Origin: Acanthopleura granulata
Lineage: Eukaryota; Mollusca; Polyplacophora; Chitonida; Chitonidae
NCBI GenBank assembly: GCA_016165875.1
Contig: JABBOT010000007.1
Coordinates: 23,112,531-23,176,530 of the forward strand
Direction of reading: 5' to 3'
DNA length: 64,000 bases
A program made the translations under genes and the position numbers. Below are positions 34,830 through 47,600 of the stretch, one piece after another (positions within the stretch are counted from its first letter, which is position 1; every line of letters starts with the position of its first letter). The notes below the pieces were generated by a model. That model did no database searches. It was not told the DNA's origin and was given only the letters and a program-made list of their open reading frames with translations.

Positions 34830-36114
34830 AATCGCGCACTCCGCGTCGCCTGAGAGATGCATCTACACCTGCGCTATTCGCATATCGTCTGACAAATATG
34901 GCTTATTATGGATGTAAATTTCGAATCTCTCTACAAAATCTACGTACCTCAAAGGATCCCCGTCAAATTTATGTAACTTTATTGTAGGGATATCTGTTAT
35001 GGCCTCAAGCTTAAAAATCGCTTCATTTACTGATATTTCCCTAACTGGCGGTGGTGTTACGGTTTCCTGGAATTCTACTAAGGAATCTATCCAAGAGTCA
35101 TAGCACTTTTAACCTGGCTCTGGAATACTAGGTACGTGGTACATCACTGAAAGAGATTCAACTGCCTGTGGATGGATTTCCGGTGACTGTGATACGGGTA
35201 GTGACATTATGTCCGATTCCTCTCGTGGCACACGATTTATCTGGACTGGCTCCCGAGATTCGCCTCAAGAATTAGACGAATTACCGTGAGTGTCCCTCGA
35301 TGACACCGTTGACAGGGGGAATTTCTGACTGTGTATAGGCAAACTCTGTACCGCCGCTGCGTCTCTGACTGTCACAGGCCGGGTGTCAATTTGTCTCGGT
35401 AACGGCTCTGCAGAAATTTCCTCGAGTGAAAAATGTAATCCTCCACCTCTTCTTTAAAACCGTAGACATCATTGGAGAGGTCCGCTTCCCACTGGTCAAG
35501 ACATGCGATTCAACAGTTGTACAGTTGTCCATGAATTCTTTCATACTGTAGACATCATTGGCGAGATCCGCTTCCCACTGGTCAAGACATGCGATTCAAC
35601 AGTTGTACAGCTGTCCATGAATTCTTTCATACTGTAGACATCATTGGCGAGATCCGCTTCCCACTGGTCAAGACATGCGATTCAACAGTTGTACAGCTGT
35701 CCATGAATTCTTTCATACTGTAGACATCATTAGCGAGATCCGCTTCCCACTGGTCAAGACATGCGATTCAACAGTTGTACAGCTGTCCATGAATTCTTTC
35801 ATACTGTAGACATCATTGGCGAGATCCGCTTCCTACTGGTCAAGACATGCGATTCAACAGTTGTACAGCTGTCCATGAATTCTTTCGTACTGTAGATATC
35901 ATTGGAGAGATCCGCTTCCCACTGGTCAAGACGTGCCAATCAACAAAGTCCTAAAGCTAACCATGAATTTCACAAGCGGTTGCCTAGTCTGTTTTGATCA
36001 CCCCGATACTCCGATTCATACGTCTCCGATTTAGATCAGCTCCCTCAATCGATTGGCGTAATCGTCTGGTTTGGATAGCGTTTCCCTTCTGCCGCGCTTC
36101 CCTGTGTTGTTCAT
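34830..36114 (-). pseudogene. BEL/Pao-like gag relic
   Basis: The minus strand encodes LHKFDGDPLRYVDFVERF followed by HNKPYLSDDMRIAQ and HLSGDAECAI. This is the pattern of the DUF1759 gag region of BEL/Pao LTR retrotransposons. Upstream in the same sense, QWEADL precedes NDVYGFKEE and a polar linker. A candidate start codon lies at 36114. There are in-frame stops (one just before MHLSGDAE), and an 86-bp minisatellite disrupts the front part. No protease, RT or integrase follows, so the element is truncated. Family placement is by motif memory and is moderately sure. Confidence 0.65.
35462..35958. repeat. 86-bp minisatellite, six units
   Basis: Units begin (GTAGACATCATTGG and variants) at 35462, 35548, 35634, 35720, 35806 and 35892, an exact 86-bp period; the last unit is partial. 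Units are 95% or more alike. Each contains the palindromic ACAGTTGTACAGCTGT. Because 86 is not a multiple of three, the expansion breaks the gag frame. Confidence 0.97.
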
Positions 36115-36224
36115 CTCAGTCTTCTCTCAGCTCCCCAAGATCGAACCTGATATAAATTTACGTCTATGTCGGCATACCTTCGATGAGGAAGAAAATTTCC
36201 ACTATACCACGCTCTACAGAAATT

Positions 36225-36555
36225 TGGTCGAGAGAGAGAAGTTTGACTGATGCCGAGAATTTCCAGTGACAGTCTTTATTCGCTGCATTCAGTGTGCAAG
36301 TTAACAAATACACACGACACAGTGAATGATCGACAGAGAGTTCTGAATAGTGAATCTCCGTGGTGCAAACAGCAACACAATGGATAAATAGCTGAAAAGA
36401 GCGCAGTACACCGGAACGCGTCTCTCATGCAATGAGCGATTCTGCTAGCGACCGTAGCGCCGCCACCCATGACTGTAGTTTGTCAAACCATGTAGGCTCA
36501 CAAAATGCACAGAATAACGGAGGAATGCAGCTAATACTTCATGAAGGCTGCCACA
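36225..36555 (-). mobile_element. Candidate LTR of the BEL/Pao-like element
   Basis: Read on the minus strand, the segment starts TGTGGCAGCC and ends CGACCA (the TG...CA convention). It contains an AATAAA signal at 36280-36275 and lies about 110 bp upstream of the gag start. No second LTR is in the window, so the call rests on end motifs, the polyadenylation signal and position. Confidence 0.45.
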
Positions 36556-36755
36556 CTTTTTCTACAATTTTCTACCCCTTTCCATCATCTAGTTAACAAC
36601 AAGGCCTTTATTTATTTAGATTATTATTGATTTAATATTTAAGCCACCTGATGAGTTTAACGTACTAAATTAAAGTCATATATATTCTTACAAGGGCTCT
36701 GTCAAATTGGCGGCAGCTGTGACTTCTCTCCTTTTTTATGGTCGCCCCTTATAAC

Positions 36756-37012
36756 GGCTCGGCTCAGTCGGTTAGCGCATCGCCATGACCCAGAAATTCC
36801 CCCACCAATGCGGTCGTTGTGAGTTCAAGTCCAGCTCATGCTGGCTTCCTCTTCGGCCGTACTTGGGAAGGTCTGCCAGCAACCTGAGAATGGTCGTGGG
36901 TTTCCCCCAGGTTCTGCCCGACTTCCTCTCACCATAATGCTGGCCGCCATCACAGAAGTGAAATATTCTTGAGTACGGCGTAAAACACCAATCAAATGAA
37001 TCAAATGAATAT
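36756..37012 (+). mobile_element. tRNA-headed SINE, nearly complete
   Basis: The head carries a Pol III box A-like GGCTCAGTCGGTTAGCGC and box B-like GTGAGTTCAAGTCC. A conserved body follows (GGAAGGTCTGCCAGCAACCT, ATAATGCTGGCCGCCATC), then the tail GTACGGCGTAAAACACCAAT with an AATGAATC repeat. It is the best copy for defining the family found at 32024, 50391, 50708, 58196, 58655 and 62045. I associate this family with bivalve SINEs, but the subfamily name is not certain. Confidence 0.85.
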
Positions 37013-39109
37013 AACGTAATAGCAATAGCACTTTTTTTTTGAATATTTTTTTTTCACATACATTGCCGTTTCTATAAGCGCTCCGTAAAGGCTGATACTG
37101 TTTCCAGTCCTTTTCCTCCGCGACTGAACAATTTTGGCCGACTACACAGACGACGAGCTAATGACACGTACTCGCCGATAACTATAGGGGACACCTAATT
37201 TATTCGGAACATTGTTACACAATGTGTGGCGATTATTGTCACTCAGTACAATTGTACGTCTCCTATTTATACATTTACATCGCACGTTTGTATTTCCTAT
37301 GTACACCGACTGATGACCCCCTCCCCTATCCAGATACGTAATGCAAAGACAACCCCCCCCCCCCCCGTTTCTAAGTTATGTACTTTATTGATGTTCCCTA
37401 CGGATGAAGTCTTACAATTGCCAGTTTGGGGCCCTAAGTCACACTGAGGTCTTTCGATAGCTAACCTGTCGACACGTCCACCCCTGTACCTCGTTAACGT
37501 CTTCATACCTACAAATTTCATAGCTATTTCGCCGCAATGTTCTTCATCAATGGAATAAAGGTTACGTTTTCATAAATCTCCTCACAGTGCAATTTGGCGA
37601 CCGGTGCATGCACTGTGATTGAGGATGTTAAAGGCAGTGTCAGCCGCATACACATGCAAGTTAACAGTATAATTAACCTTGCCAGAAGGCCTCGACACGG
37701 CAAAGATAAAGGCATACCACCGGGCATGCAGGTCAAGGTGTTTTTTTTTTGTTTTGTTTTCTCTTTGAATTTTTTCATCACATGCAAATTGGCACATAGG
37801 TACATGGAAAATGCTAAAGAAAAAACAAAAAACTGTATGCCGTGGTTTATACAATTTAATACTTAAATAACAATGGATAACAGCTCAAAGCCTGATTATA
37901 TTTTTATACATTTGAACACAACACAATAATTAACAGGCTCACAATATTTGTTCCGTAGTTATGTTCCAGTCATGAGTAGCCAGGGCAACATTTGTGTCTC
38001 TGTACACATCATTATAAGAGTATGGTTTTTGAGGCTTGGTTCAATCATAAAGTCACGACGTACAAATAGAACAAATGCACGATAAAAAAAACCCCAAAAA
38101 ACAAAAAAAAAAAACAAACAAACAAACAAAAAAAACCCCAATAAAAACTGTATTTCTACAGTTTCATTTAAACAAATGAACTTAACGATTTCAGTCTGAA
38201 TGTGTCCACATGAACATATTTCTCTTGTTCAAGGGCAGTGAAAGCCTTTTATCTACAGGCATTCCACTCAGTTCCAGAAAATCTGTTTTACTATCCTGTA
38301 CGTTTAGTTTTAATAGAACAAATGATCTAAATTAGTCACCATAGCAAAAATTTCATTTCCAATCCTAGCAGAACTGCCTAACTGTAACACGATAAAGGAA
38401 ATGGCTGATCGGGAAGCGTTTGAGGTGAACTTCCGGTCAGTACTGGACCCAGAAGACTGAAAGGTTGCACAAAGTCTTTCGTAAACTTAACAACAGTGTA
38501 AAGTTTGCAAATGTATCCTCTGAAAACGAAGATATATATATATATAGCATGACCTAACATTTTGTCCATCACTACAATGCTCATTTTTCCTGCTTCTGAG
38601 TGTCCAATTAACTGTGAAAGTTTTTTGGGAAGATAGGATGATATTCTCGAGGAATATTACCAGTTTTAGCTCCAAACATAATCTTTTATGACACTTACTT
38701 GCCTCCAAAAATGCACACTATGGGGCAAAATTTTAGGCCAGAGAATAGAGGTCATCTTTCATAAGGTCTTGTATTTATTCACAATAATTACAACTTCTAC
38801 AAATTTTGCACAATTACCTTCCGTTACAACAGCCCAAGTCTAGGAACTGGTTTACATTTCCAGATCCCTCATGTGATCCTGGGGACGGAAATTATTGAAA
38901 GATAACTCAAGTACATATCTATTTGTGCCTGGGAGAAGGAAAATTATGTATTAGGACTTCACTAACACCCTTCTCCACTGCCCAGTTAAATGTGAGCCAT
39001 GCAGAGTTGGGAAAAGATAGAACTGAAGAGTTTAAGTTGGTCAAAGGTCAGAGTTGACAGCCATATCAACACACTGACATACTAAAAGAAAATTCCGTGC
39101 AATGCATTT
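37013..39109. other. Unassigned non-coding DNA
   Basis: It holds a C14 run (37353-37366), an A-rich low-complexity tract (38083-38142) and a short TA run near 38530. No coding exon or RNA gene is recognised. Confidence 0.6.
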
Positions 39110-39149
39110 AAAACCCCTCAGCCTTAAGCACATGTACAATGTAACCAAT

Positions 39150-39622
39150 AGATACAAATTCCAAGAGAGTTTATAATACCAGCCATTCATAAAATTGTGT
39201 AGGTGTTGTATAAATTTGATGAACTCGGGGAATACTGTTCAAGAGAAAGAGCGTTTATAAGCCTTTTATAAAATTAAACTTAAATGACCCCAATGGCTTT
39301 AAAGGAAAAGGTCAACGTCACTGAATATCAATAGGGTTCTTCCTCATGCCAAAGTGCAAGCATGGTGTAAATTTGGTGAACTTGTGTCAAACCACTTTTG
39401 TGATATCTTGTTTGCAAACCTTTAATAAAATTTAACTTAAACGTTCCCACTGACCTTGAACAAAAAGGTCAAGGTTGCTGAAAATCAATAGGGTTCTTCC
39501 TCATGCCAGTGTGTAAGTGTGGTGTAAGTCTGATGAACAACAGATATACGGATGGACGGACAGACGGGCGGACACCCCCCTGCTACGACGATACCCCTTG
39601 GCCAAAATTGGCCAAGGGGTAA
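39150..39622 (+). mobile_element. Repeat element with internal duplications and a terminal palindrome
   Basis: AATCAATAGGGTTCTTCCTC ATGCCA occurs twice (39328 and 39484), each after AAGGTCAA and before GTGTAAGT/GTGTAAATTTGGTGAACT, giving a subrepeat of about 155 bp; a weaker third copy precedes them at about 39200. It ends with GGACGGACAGACGGGCGGAC and the palindrome at 39594-39619 (12-bp arms CCCCTTGGCCAA around AA) plus TAAC. This resembles a widespread invertebrate interspersed repeat, of which I cannot name the family. Confidence 0.6.
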
Positions 39623-40608
39623 CAAAAAAAATGCAGCATGACAAAGGAAATCATGATAAAAAATGCTCTAAAAACAAACCATAAGCAACTCCCCTTTTCT
39701 CCCCAAAACAACAACTGCATCCAACGTTTCCATGCATAGCAGATGTACACACTCTTCAATACTTCGAGCCCCAAACACACACACTCCTCACATTCACATA
39801 ATTTTTTATCCCTGGCTGGGATTTACACCGATCACAAAACCTCTATATAATGTTTTGCTTAATAGCTACTGTCTGAAACTACCCTTCCTTCTATAAACAA
39901 AACCACCTTATACACAAAACCTTTGTTTATCAATTACAACATTGTCTGGCAAGGCAGGAAAAGAACAAAACAGAAATGTGACACCATCATATAGCCAATG
40001 TCAAACTGTAGGGTCTCATGCCTAACATGGAACCTTAAAACAGAAAGAACTTCAAACAGATTGTAATCTAAGCTACTTAGTTGTCCTATAATGCTAATGA
40101 GGAAAACTCAAATCTAGAATAATCTGTCAAAATAACATATATCATGAAATTTATTTTTTACTTTTTTTAAAATAAAAAACTTCATCAAAAAAGAGAAAGA
40201 AATACAGAAAATTCAGCCAAAATAATTTCATGGGTAATGTCCAAATCATCAATCTGATAATCTGAGTGCTATTTAAACCAAAAATTGCCACATGGTGATA
40301 AACAATGTCCTGTTGTGGTGTTATCTTTTGTTCACCGTCAATCCTACAGTCCATGGCAGTATAGTTTGAATTTGCACTTTGACCAAATTTTACGTTAGTG
40401 AACTTTCAAAATTTTCCTCAGCCTCTTACTTTTCCTCTGAAAGAATGACGCACTTCCTGATCATACAATGATCTCCTCCACAACTTCCTTGCAAAGTTTC
40501 GAAGATGCCGTATTTCAAATTGTATATATATATATATATATATATCCTGGGTCTTATTAACTTGTTCTGGACATATTTCATGAATTAAACTTAACCAAAC
40601 CGTGCTCT

Positions 40609-40614
40609 TTTATT
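40609..40614 (-). promoter_or_regulatory. Candidate polyadenylation signal of TRIR
   Basis: AATAAA on the minus strand, about 200 nt past the TRIR stop codon. It is a plausible signal, and other AATAAA motifs lie further downstream. Confidence 0.35.
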
Positions 40615-40817
40615 CCTTTCATTATCACTCACATATAGTAAAGATCTATCTCATTAATTCAACCATAAGTCAAAATGAAGAATGTGTGTCCTGCACAAGA
40701 GAATGATTCTACACATAGCATGCTATGGTGAGGTCAGTAATGGAAGCATGTGGCAATGGCAAATCATTGATCTCCTATAAACATGAAATGGGTAAACAAA
40801 ATCTCTTCTTGGGCTTA

Positions 40818-43800
40818 TTACTTTACAAGAGGTCTAGTCTTGTCCTCATCAACACACATCTGACTTTTGTATTTCTTTACTTCATCAAGGTATTGAGCCC
40901 ATGCGTCTTTATTTTCTGATGTCTGAAAAAAAGAAAATAATAACAATGTTGTGAACAACTGATGCACATGACAACGGTTGAAAGGAAAGTCAGGGTTGAG
41001 CAGATGGAAGAGAGGCAGAGGGCGATGGTGGATGGGAGGACTCATTTTCACAGAATGCCCTTGATGGCCTCAGGTGGCAGAAACCTTATGAATCAAAGCC
41101 ATCAAAAATAGACATACACAGCCAGAAACAGACTTTGTTATGAAGTCTGATAAGTTGCTTGCCAACATAATCGACCTCTCTTACTTTTTTTTTCCCATTT
41201 TACTTTTGTTTTCTGGTTTTTCCCTGAGTACTGAAGGTTACTTCTTTTTGTTTTAAATGCAGAGAGAGAGAAAATGGAACTTCAAAATGTGGAATAAAAA
41301 AAATTTCGGCAAATTTCACCCCTAAGGGAATCTAATATCAGTAAACAATATGATATTGGTTACAGCAGATAAGGACAGAGATGTTAAAGGTGAACTGTCC
41401 CAGTTCTAGTTTTCACCATTTCCTTTAAGGAATGATAAACCTGTGATAAAAAAAAAAAATTGCTGGGAACAAAAAAGTGCATCCACTGAGTATTTGAACT
41501 TGTAAAAACAGATATATATTCAATTCCTAAAATTCCAACAAAAAAATTGCAGATAGCTTGTCTCAAATATACACGACGTAATTGTGACATTTCCTGTTTC
41601 CAAGCACTAGTTTAAGTCTGATCAAAACACGTCTCCTCAAAATGGCTTGAGCATAATTCAGTGTACTTATTCCGTTCAAAGTGGTGAAGTCACTTGGAAA
41701 TTATCCATATTTGTCACAGGTAGGGGACTGCTGGGAAGGCTTGAAAGCCAATTCCATCATAATTTGGTGAATGATTAGCACAGCTGATTGTTGCACAAAA
41801 CGGTATACTGCTAGTATGACGTCATGCTCAACTAGGACATCAAGGGCAGATAAACATGTAGAGAAAGCCATGCTTTGGCTCCATGTTTCAGATACCCTTA
41901 GGATACACTGTGCCAATTTTCGCGAAATTTTGCCATATTATAAGTTATTTTACCTGCTCCTTTACCTTTATGTTTCTGCTTTACTTTGAAAACTTTATAC
42001 GAGTCATAATGACACACATTAAAAAAAAAAAAAATTACTACTATACTTTCACAGAAGCATCCTGAATATTTCCAAGTAGCCCATATGTTGCTCTCACATG
42101 TCCTCAAAGTCTAGTGATCTCTCTTTAGTTTAAAAGCCATTCCTAAACACTGTTGGCAAAAAAGTCAACCATTTCATTAAGGGAGTTTCCAGTTTGAACT
42201 TCTTATCGGTGACGGTAAAATAAATCCTAATATATCATGTGACCTATTAGAAATGTTAGGCAAGGATTTTTTATTATGTTTATTCTGACAAGGGCGTCAG
42301 ACAAAAGCTTTAAAAGAAGTCATTTAGCATAGGCAAACGATGGAGGAATTTGAGGAACTGAACGCTTGTGAACTTATGAAAATTCTCAAAGAAAAGAAAT
42401 GCTATTTGTATCTCTGGAACATGGTGAGACAGGAGATCGGTAAATTAATGTCAGCAAATGCTGCCTAACATTTTTGACAAGTCACCTGATTCAGTAAAGC
42501 TTTTCTATCTTTAGTGACACCATACACCATGTCACCATACTTGCTAACGCTAGAGAAATCTCTTTCCTATTAAATCTCAGTGTGTTAAACAGTGGAAATT
42601 AATATTATTGATATACCTATGTTTCCTAGGGTATATGGCTAGGCCACAAGCTGAAACACAAATTCTTAGCTGGTAAAATTTGATGGCAATCCAAAGCTTC
42701 AGAGGATATTTGTGCACCACAGTGCAAAAGCACCAAATCTGCAGCATATCCCGAACTGAGTAATCTGAGTTTATTGCTTATTTATTTATTACTTTTCTTG
42801 GCAAATCTTCTGACCGAAGCTATATATATATGTCCCAAACGGGTAAAATGACTGTTTTATTAAATAAGCCAGATCAGAGTGTCAAGTGAGTATAACACAT
42901 CTGGGTCTGACCAAAGATGAACAATGTCACGTCTTGAGATGAAGACATTGTCATCCTCAAAAGTCACACACAATTCCCCAAAATCGGCGCATTATGTATC
43001 TTAGAGACACACTAACACTTCAATCTTAACACATTCTAGAGAACATTTTCAAGTCGACACCAGAAGGAACCAGAATCTGTGCTGTTGCCAAAGTTTACAA
43101 TGTACTAATATTGAGATAAATTACCATATGTTTCTGTTTAGCTCCCTTAGGACCCATTTTTCACATGACTACTGATGCGCCAATCAACACTCCAATATGC
43201 CCGTTGAAGTAAAACAAACATGTCCTCTCACTCATTTTATAATTTCAGTAAATAGGTTTCTTACTAAGTTACCTTCTCTTCCTCTTTTCGGACCTTCTTC
43301 ACTGCTCCAGTTTTCAGAACTTTTCCACCTCGTCTTTTCCCAACCTGGGAAAACAAGTACTTAGCAAATTAAGTTCACGGCATTTTCTTGTAGAGCCGAC
43401 TGCAACAACTACTTTCAAAAGTTAACTTTCCTCACACCACTGCAAACTAAATTTGTGGTGCAACTGCAATTAGGTATCGCAGTGTGTGTAGACACTCACA
43501 AATTTCAGTACCTCAGTAACAACCATTTATTCCTTCATCGATTTCGTACCTGAAACAAACGCGAGGTCTGATTGATGGAATGCCCATAATTTATTTCCTA
43601 AAGCAATATTTGTTGATAAGTAAAGAACTCCATGCCTACATTATCTACCATACATTTTTATAAAAGTAAATGTCAGGTTATTAGTGATTTTGGAGAACAT
43701 CTTGTAGTCTTTTTATTCCAGTTATGAGGGCAACTGGGTGACTGTAACGTCATGTCTATCGTCTTTCACTACGGTACTTGTCGTCAGCACCGTGCATGAA

Positions 43801-44236
43801 ACAAAAGTAAAAAAAAGCAACGATAAAAGCTATCCTATATTTCCGACATTTACATCACTATAACAAGGGTTCGATGACCCTTGATGAATATATTTGTTCC
43901 CTAATCTTGTCTGCTTACAAAAGACAAGATACTGGGCTTTTCAGAGGCAGGAAGCGTCCCATTATTTGTTGTCGACTTCGGCTCTTCCTTTGAATTCAAC
44001 TGAGCTGACGTTGACGACGATGATGGCACTGAGACTTTCGTGTGCGTCGACTTCGATCCGCTGTTTTTCTCTTTCTGCTCTTCCATTTTCTTTCGAAACA
44101 TGTCCATGAAACTACCATCATTTGCGAATTTGTTGAATCCTCCCGTCTGTCCCTGTGACGGGTTGTTCCAACTATGTGACATGTCCTCGATTCTTTTTGA
44201 CGTTGAGAATGATTTGTTTCCCAAATGGTCGTCCAT
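40818..44236 (-). CDS. TRIR: TRIR homolog (telomerase RNA component-interacting RNase), three exons
   Basis: Coding exons read 44236-43919, 43344-43273 and 40922-40818, joined by GT-AG introns (donors GTAAGC and GTAACT, acceptors TTCCCAG and TTTTTCAG). The phases agree and the product is 164 residues, against about 176 in human TRIR (C19orf43). Three hallmarks match the family. FANDGSFMDMFRKKMEEQ lies near residues 37-54, SFVGKRRGGK spans the first intron (residues 105-114), and the end is DAWAQYLDEVKKYK, then DEDKTRPLVK (residues 136-164). Residues 55-103 are a Ser/Thr-rich, low-complexity linker, as is usual in this mostly disordered protein. Human TRIR is reported as an RNase that trims telomerase RNA; the role here is inferred from homology. 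It is transcribed divergently from NDUFAF2. Confidence 0.93.
40923..43272 (-). other. TRIR intron 2
   Basis: A long intron of 2350 bp. Nothing beyond short A/T runs and chance ORFs is recognised inside. Intron 1 (43345-43918) is likewise featureless. Confidence 0.8.
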
Positions 44237-44625
44237 TTTGTATGTATTTCAAACCCGGACAGTCATTGGTTACATGTACCTGTGAATTGGAATTCCTGTA
44301 ACCAATAGAAAACACCGATACAAAATTGTACGGAGAACTAACTTATATGACTTAAAAATAGATCGGCCGTGTAACATTTGATTATTGTATCTAATGTGTT
44401 GAAAATTGTGAATTTGACACACAAAACCTCATTTCTTATTTGTTAAAAGTGGGTTGGCTTTGGCATGTTACTGTTAGTGTTTCAAATGTTCAAAGAGGGC
44501 ATGTATGTTTTTTTCTCAGTCGTGGCCGGTTTAAGTCCTTATTTTTACATAACTCGTCCCATACTGACAGTACTCAACAGGCGTGCTTCAGCGAGGCTAG
44601 AGGAGACCGCACGGTCTGAACTCCA
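44237..44625. promoter_or_regulatory. Shared divergent promoter of TRIR and NDUFAF2
   Basis: 389 bp separate the two start codons. CCAAT-box motifs lie in both orientations (ATTGG at 44265-44269 and 44286-44290, CCAAT at 44302-44306) and no TATA box is evident. CCAAT/NF-Y sites are common in TATA-less bidirectional housekeeping promoters. Transcription starts are not determined here. Confidence 0.55.
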
Positions 44626-47600
44626 ATGTCGCGAAGAATCTCCGCAATTGGTCAAATTTTGAAGAATTTAAGAAACTCTCTCAGCGCACCCAGTCAAACC
44701 GTCACGCTTGCTGGACAGGATCACCTTGGCAACCGTTATTTTTTGAAAGAAGCAGGTTGATTACACAGGCGAACATGCAGACATAAGTACAACACTAAAC
44801 ACCAAGCCAAGAGTTAATATTAAAGTCCTTTATCCCTTTAGTCTTACTCCTAACATCAAGTCCAGGTTGATTTTAATGTTGGACGTAGTAATTTTGGAAC
44901 TCTTTTTGTTTTACTAATACTGTTCAAAATCAGGAAGAATTAAAATCATAACTGCGAAAGGTTTTTACGATACTAGGCTACGTGTGGTGTTGAACACTTT
45001 CTACTGTGACATACATGCTTTACTGCTTCATTTTTGATAAAGCATAAGTCCTAAAAATCAAGATTATATTTCAGATCCAAAAAGGAATTTGAGGGGGGCG
45101 AGATGGGTTGAGCCTGTTGACAGTGACCAGTTTAAAACCCCAGAAGTTCCAGTGGAATGGGAAGGTAATTAGGGAATAGCCCATGCTTCATTGGTCTGCA
45201 TTGAGTGTGAATTCATACATGCATCTTGTGCCTAACAGTATCTGTCGAGCAAAGTGCCAGCAAGAGGTAAGCTCTGACATAATTCAAGCTCAGTTGTCAT
45301 GGATTCACCTGCTGAACTATCCTTTATGCCACTTGATTTCCCTGTTGAATGTTGACAATATTTATAGACAGCAATAAAAAAAATGCCAGCATTCTAGTGT
45401 ATTTTATGATTACCAGATGCCATATTGAAACTAGTTTGTACATTTTGCAAAAGTATAAGTTTTCAAATGTGTCTGAAATCATCTGTCCTCAAAGAGTGGC
45501 AAGGAGATTGTTAGTTTGTTTTTGAATTTATTGATGCACAGACTTAGTATTTGCACCAACTACAAGGATATGAACTTTACAGGGCCCCTTTGTACAATCA
45601 TACATGAGAACAGCTAACTGTTTTGCAAGCCAAGGTTGATGTTGCATAGGTTCATTAAAAATAATAGTCACTGCTGCATGGTCCAAAATAGATGACACAC
45701 AGAGTGGGTGGCAGTGCTCTTCCCAGTTGGCAAGAATCGCATGAAAAGTACGGAATGGAACAGTGGAGCAGGATAAAGTATGGAAACGATACATGAGTAA
45801 AAGAGCAGACTGACATGTTGTTGATTAGTAGTTCTGATTTGAGTTTGTTTATGTGCAGGGATTCTTTCTGTTTTGAAATGTGGTTAGAAACTGTAAGTCC
45901 TGATCTTGGTTTAAGGTGAGATAAGTCTTTATGTAGGCTCTGTGTGGAAATTTATAAAAGGCAGGCCAATAACGAATTCACATTGTGACCCAAACCACCA
46001 AGTGTCTTAGTGTGGGTTTGGCAATGATCTTGGTACATGAGGGTTATAATTGTGGAACAAATTCCTTCTTGAAGTCTGTGGCCTTGATACTAAGCTTGAC
46101 AAAAAGCTATTCCTCACGGATGAACTTGTAGTTGAAGTTCCAAAGGCCTCACAGCTACACTTGACCAGTTGTGTGAATGTGGTGAGACCTTGGGTAAATC
46201 TCGGTCACAAGAGCACATGCTGACAGGTGGGGGAAAGAGACATAGTGGTAACAAAAAGTCACATTTAACTGGATATAATCACGCACCATCATTAAAATTT
46301 TATCGGTGGCAGGGTGGTTAGAGCGTCGACCTTGAGGTCAGGAGATCCGGGGTCAATCCCGAGTCGGGTCATACCAAAGACTTTCAAAATGGTATGTGTT
46401 GCTGCAACGCTTGGCGATCGGCACTAAGAGGTTAGAGGAACGAAACAGGACTGGTGTGCTCGGTGTCAGTATAACATGACTGGATGGGGTGTCTTGTCTG
46501 TTGACTTCGGCATGATGCTCCGTTGACGGCCGCCCTTTAGCTTCATGGACTCGCCCTGCCACAAGGAAACACGGCATATCTACATTCTGAGGACTCCTCG
46601 TCGTCATATACCTGAACAGCTGTTGGTTACGACGTTAAACCCAATCATACATGTACATACATACACACGTAAAATTTTACTACTACTACGCCTTCTACTA
46701 GGCCTTTAACTAATCATGTGTATAGGATACCTAATTCTTCTAATTTTGGGAAAGGTATCAGTAGTGCTGAAAGCAAAAAGTTCTCTTACTCTCCCAGTTT
46801 TTCAGCAAAGTAAATACATAGATATGTTTTTCATTAGAACGATTAACCATGTGAGAGAAAGAAACTGTATTCCTGTTACAATTACATGCATATTGGCTGA
46901 AAGGAGCAGATCAGGTGTCCTAATAATTAGAGGAATTAGGGTACTTCAGTCATCTACAGTGTTAGTTTAATGTCTTCCTTACTCTATGTTAATGACTTAA
47001 TACAGCCGTGTAGCATAATGCTGCGATAAAGCCTTAAAAAATGTTTAGTCAATAACAAGCATTATTGTCTGTGTAGAATACAAGGGGAGATAATAGCACT
47101 AAATGGAATATGTAATCAATTTAGTGTATGTATGGGTGAAGAGTTATCTTTTGATGTTTTCAGCTTGGCTGCGTGGCAGGAGAGATGACCCGCCCACTCA
47201 AGAGGTAAGGCTACAGACAGGAAGAGTTTGGAAGAGCCAATCACAATTAAAGATGTAAAGCAAACTGCCTATCTCTAAATGTTGATGAAACAAATATGTA
47301 AACAAATAATTTGTATATTTATATATTTACACCTTGATTACCGCAATTAACATGTCAGTAACTTCTAAACAGGATAGATCAAGTTCTTATTGGACTTTAT
47401 TCCTGCCAGTATTCTGCTAGTTAATATTTCATTTATTTTCCTGTGTGTATGAACCTTGCTGGTGAATAAATATACAAATATACTAATGTAAAACTGTCCC
47501 AAAGGTGCTTCTTCATGATACAGACCTTAGGCATTTCTTTTTGCAGTTTACTTGTTTGGACAGCAGTATACAAAGGCTCTCTTATTTTTCGAAATTATTG

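Noticed and set aside
35462..35958. CRISPR-like array
   Set aside because: The 86-bp units follow each other without distinct spacers, and the genome is eukaryotic; it is a minisatellite.
36756..36832. True tRNA gene at the SINE head (also 46303 and 62045)
   Set aside because: Boxes A and B are present, but the acceptor and anticodon stems do not close and SINE body sequence follows.
44465..44662. 65-codon ORF as the first exon of NDUFAF2
   Set aside because: It is in another frame and lacks family residues. The ATG at 44626 opens the frame that contains GQDHLGNRYF and splices in phase.
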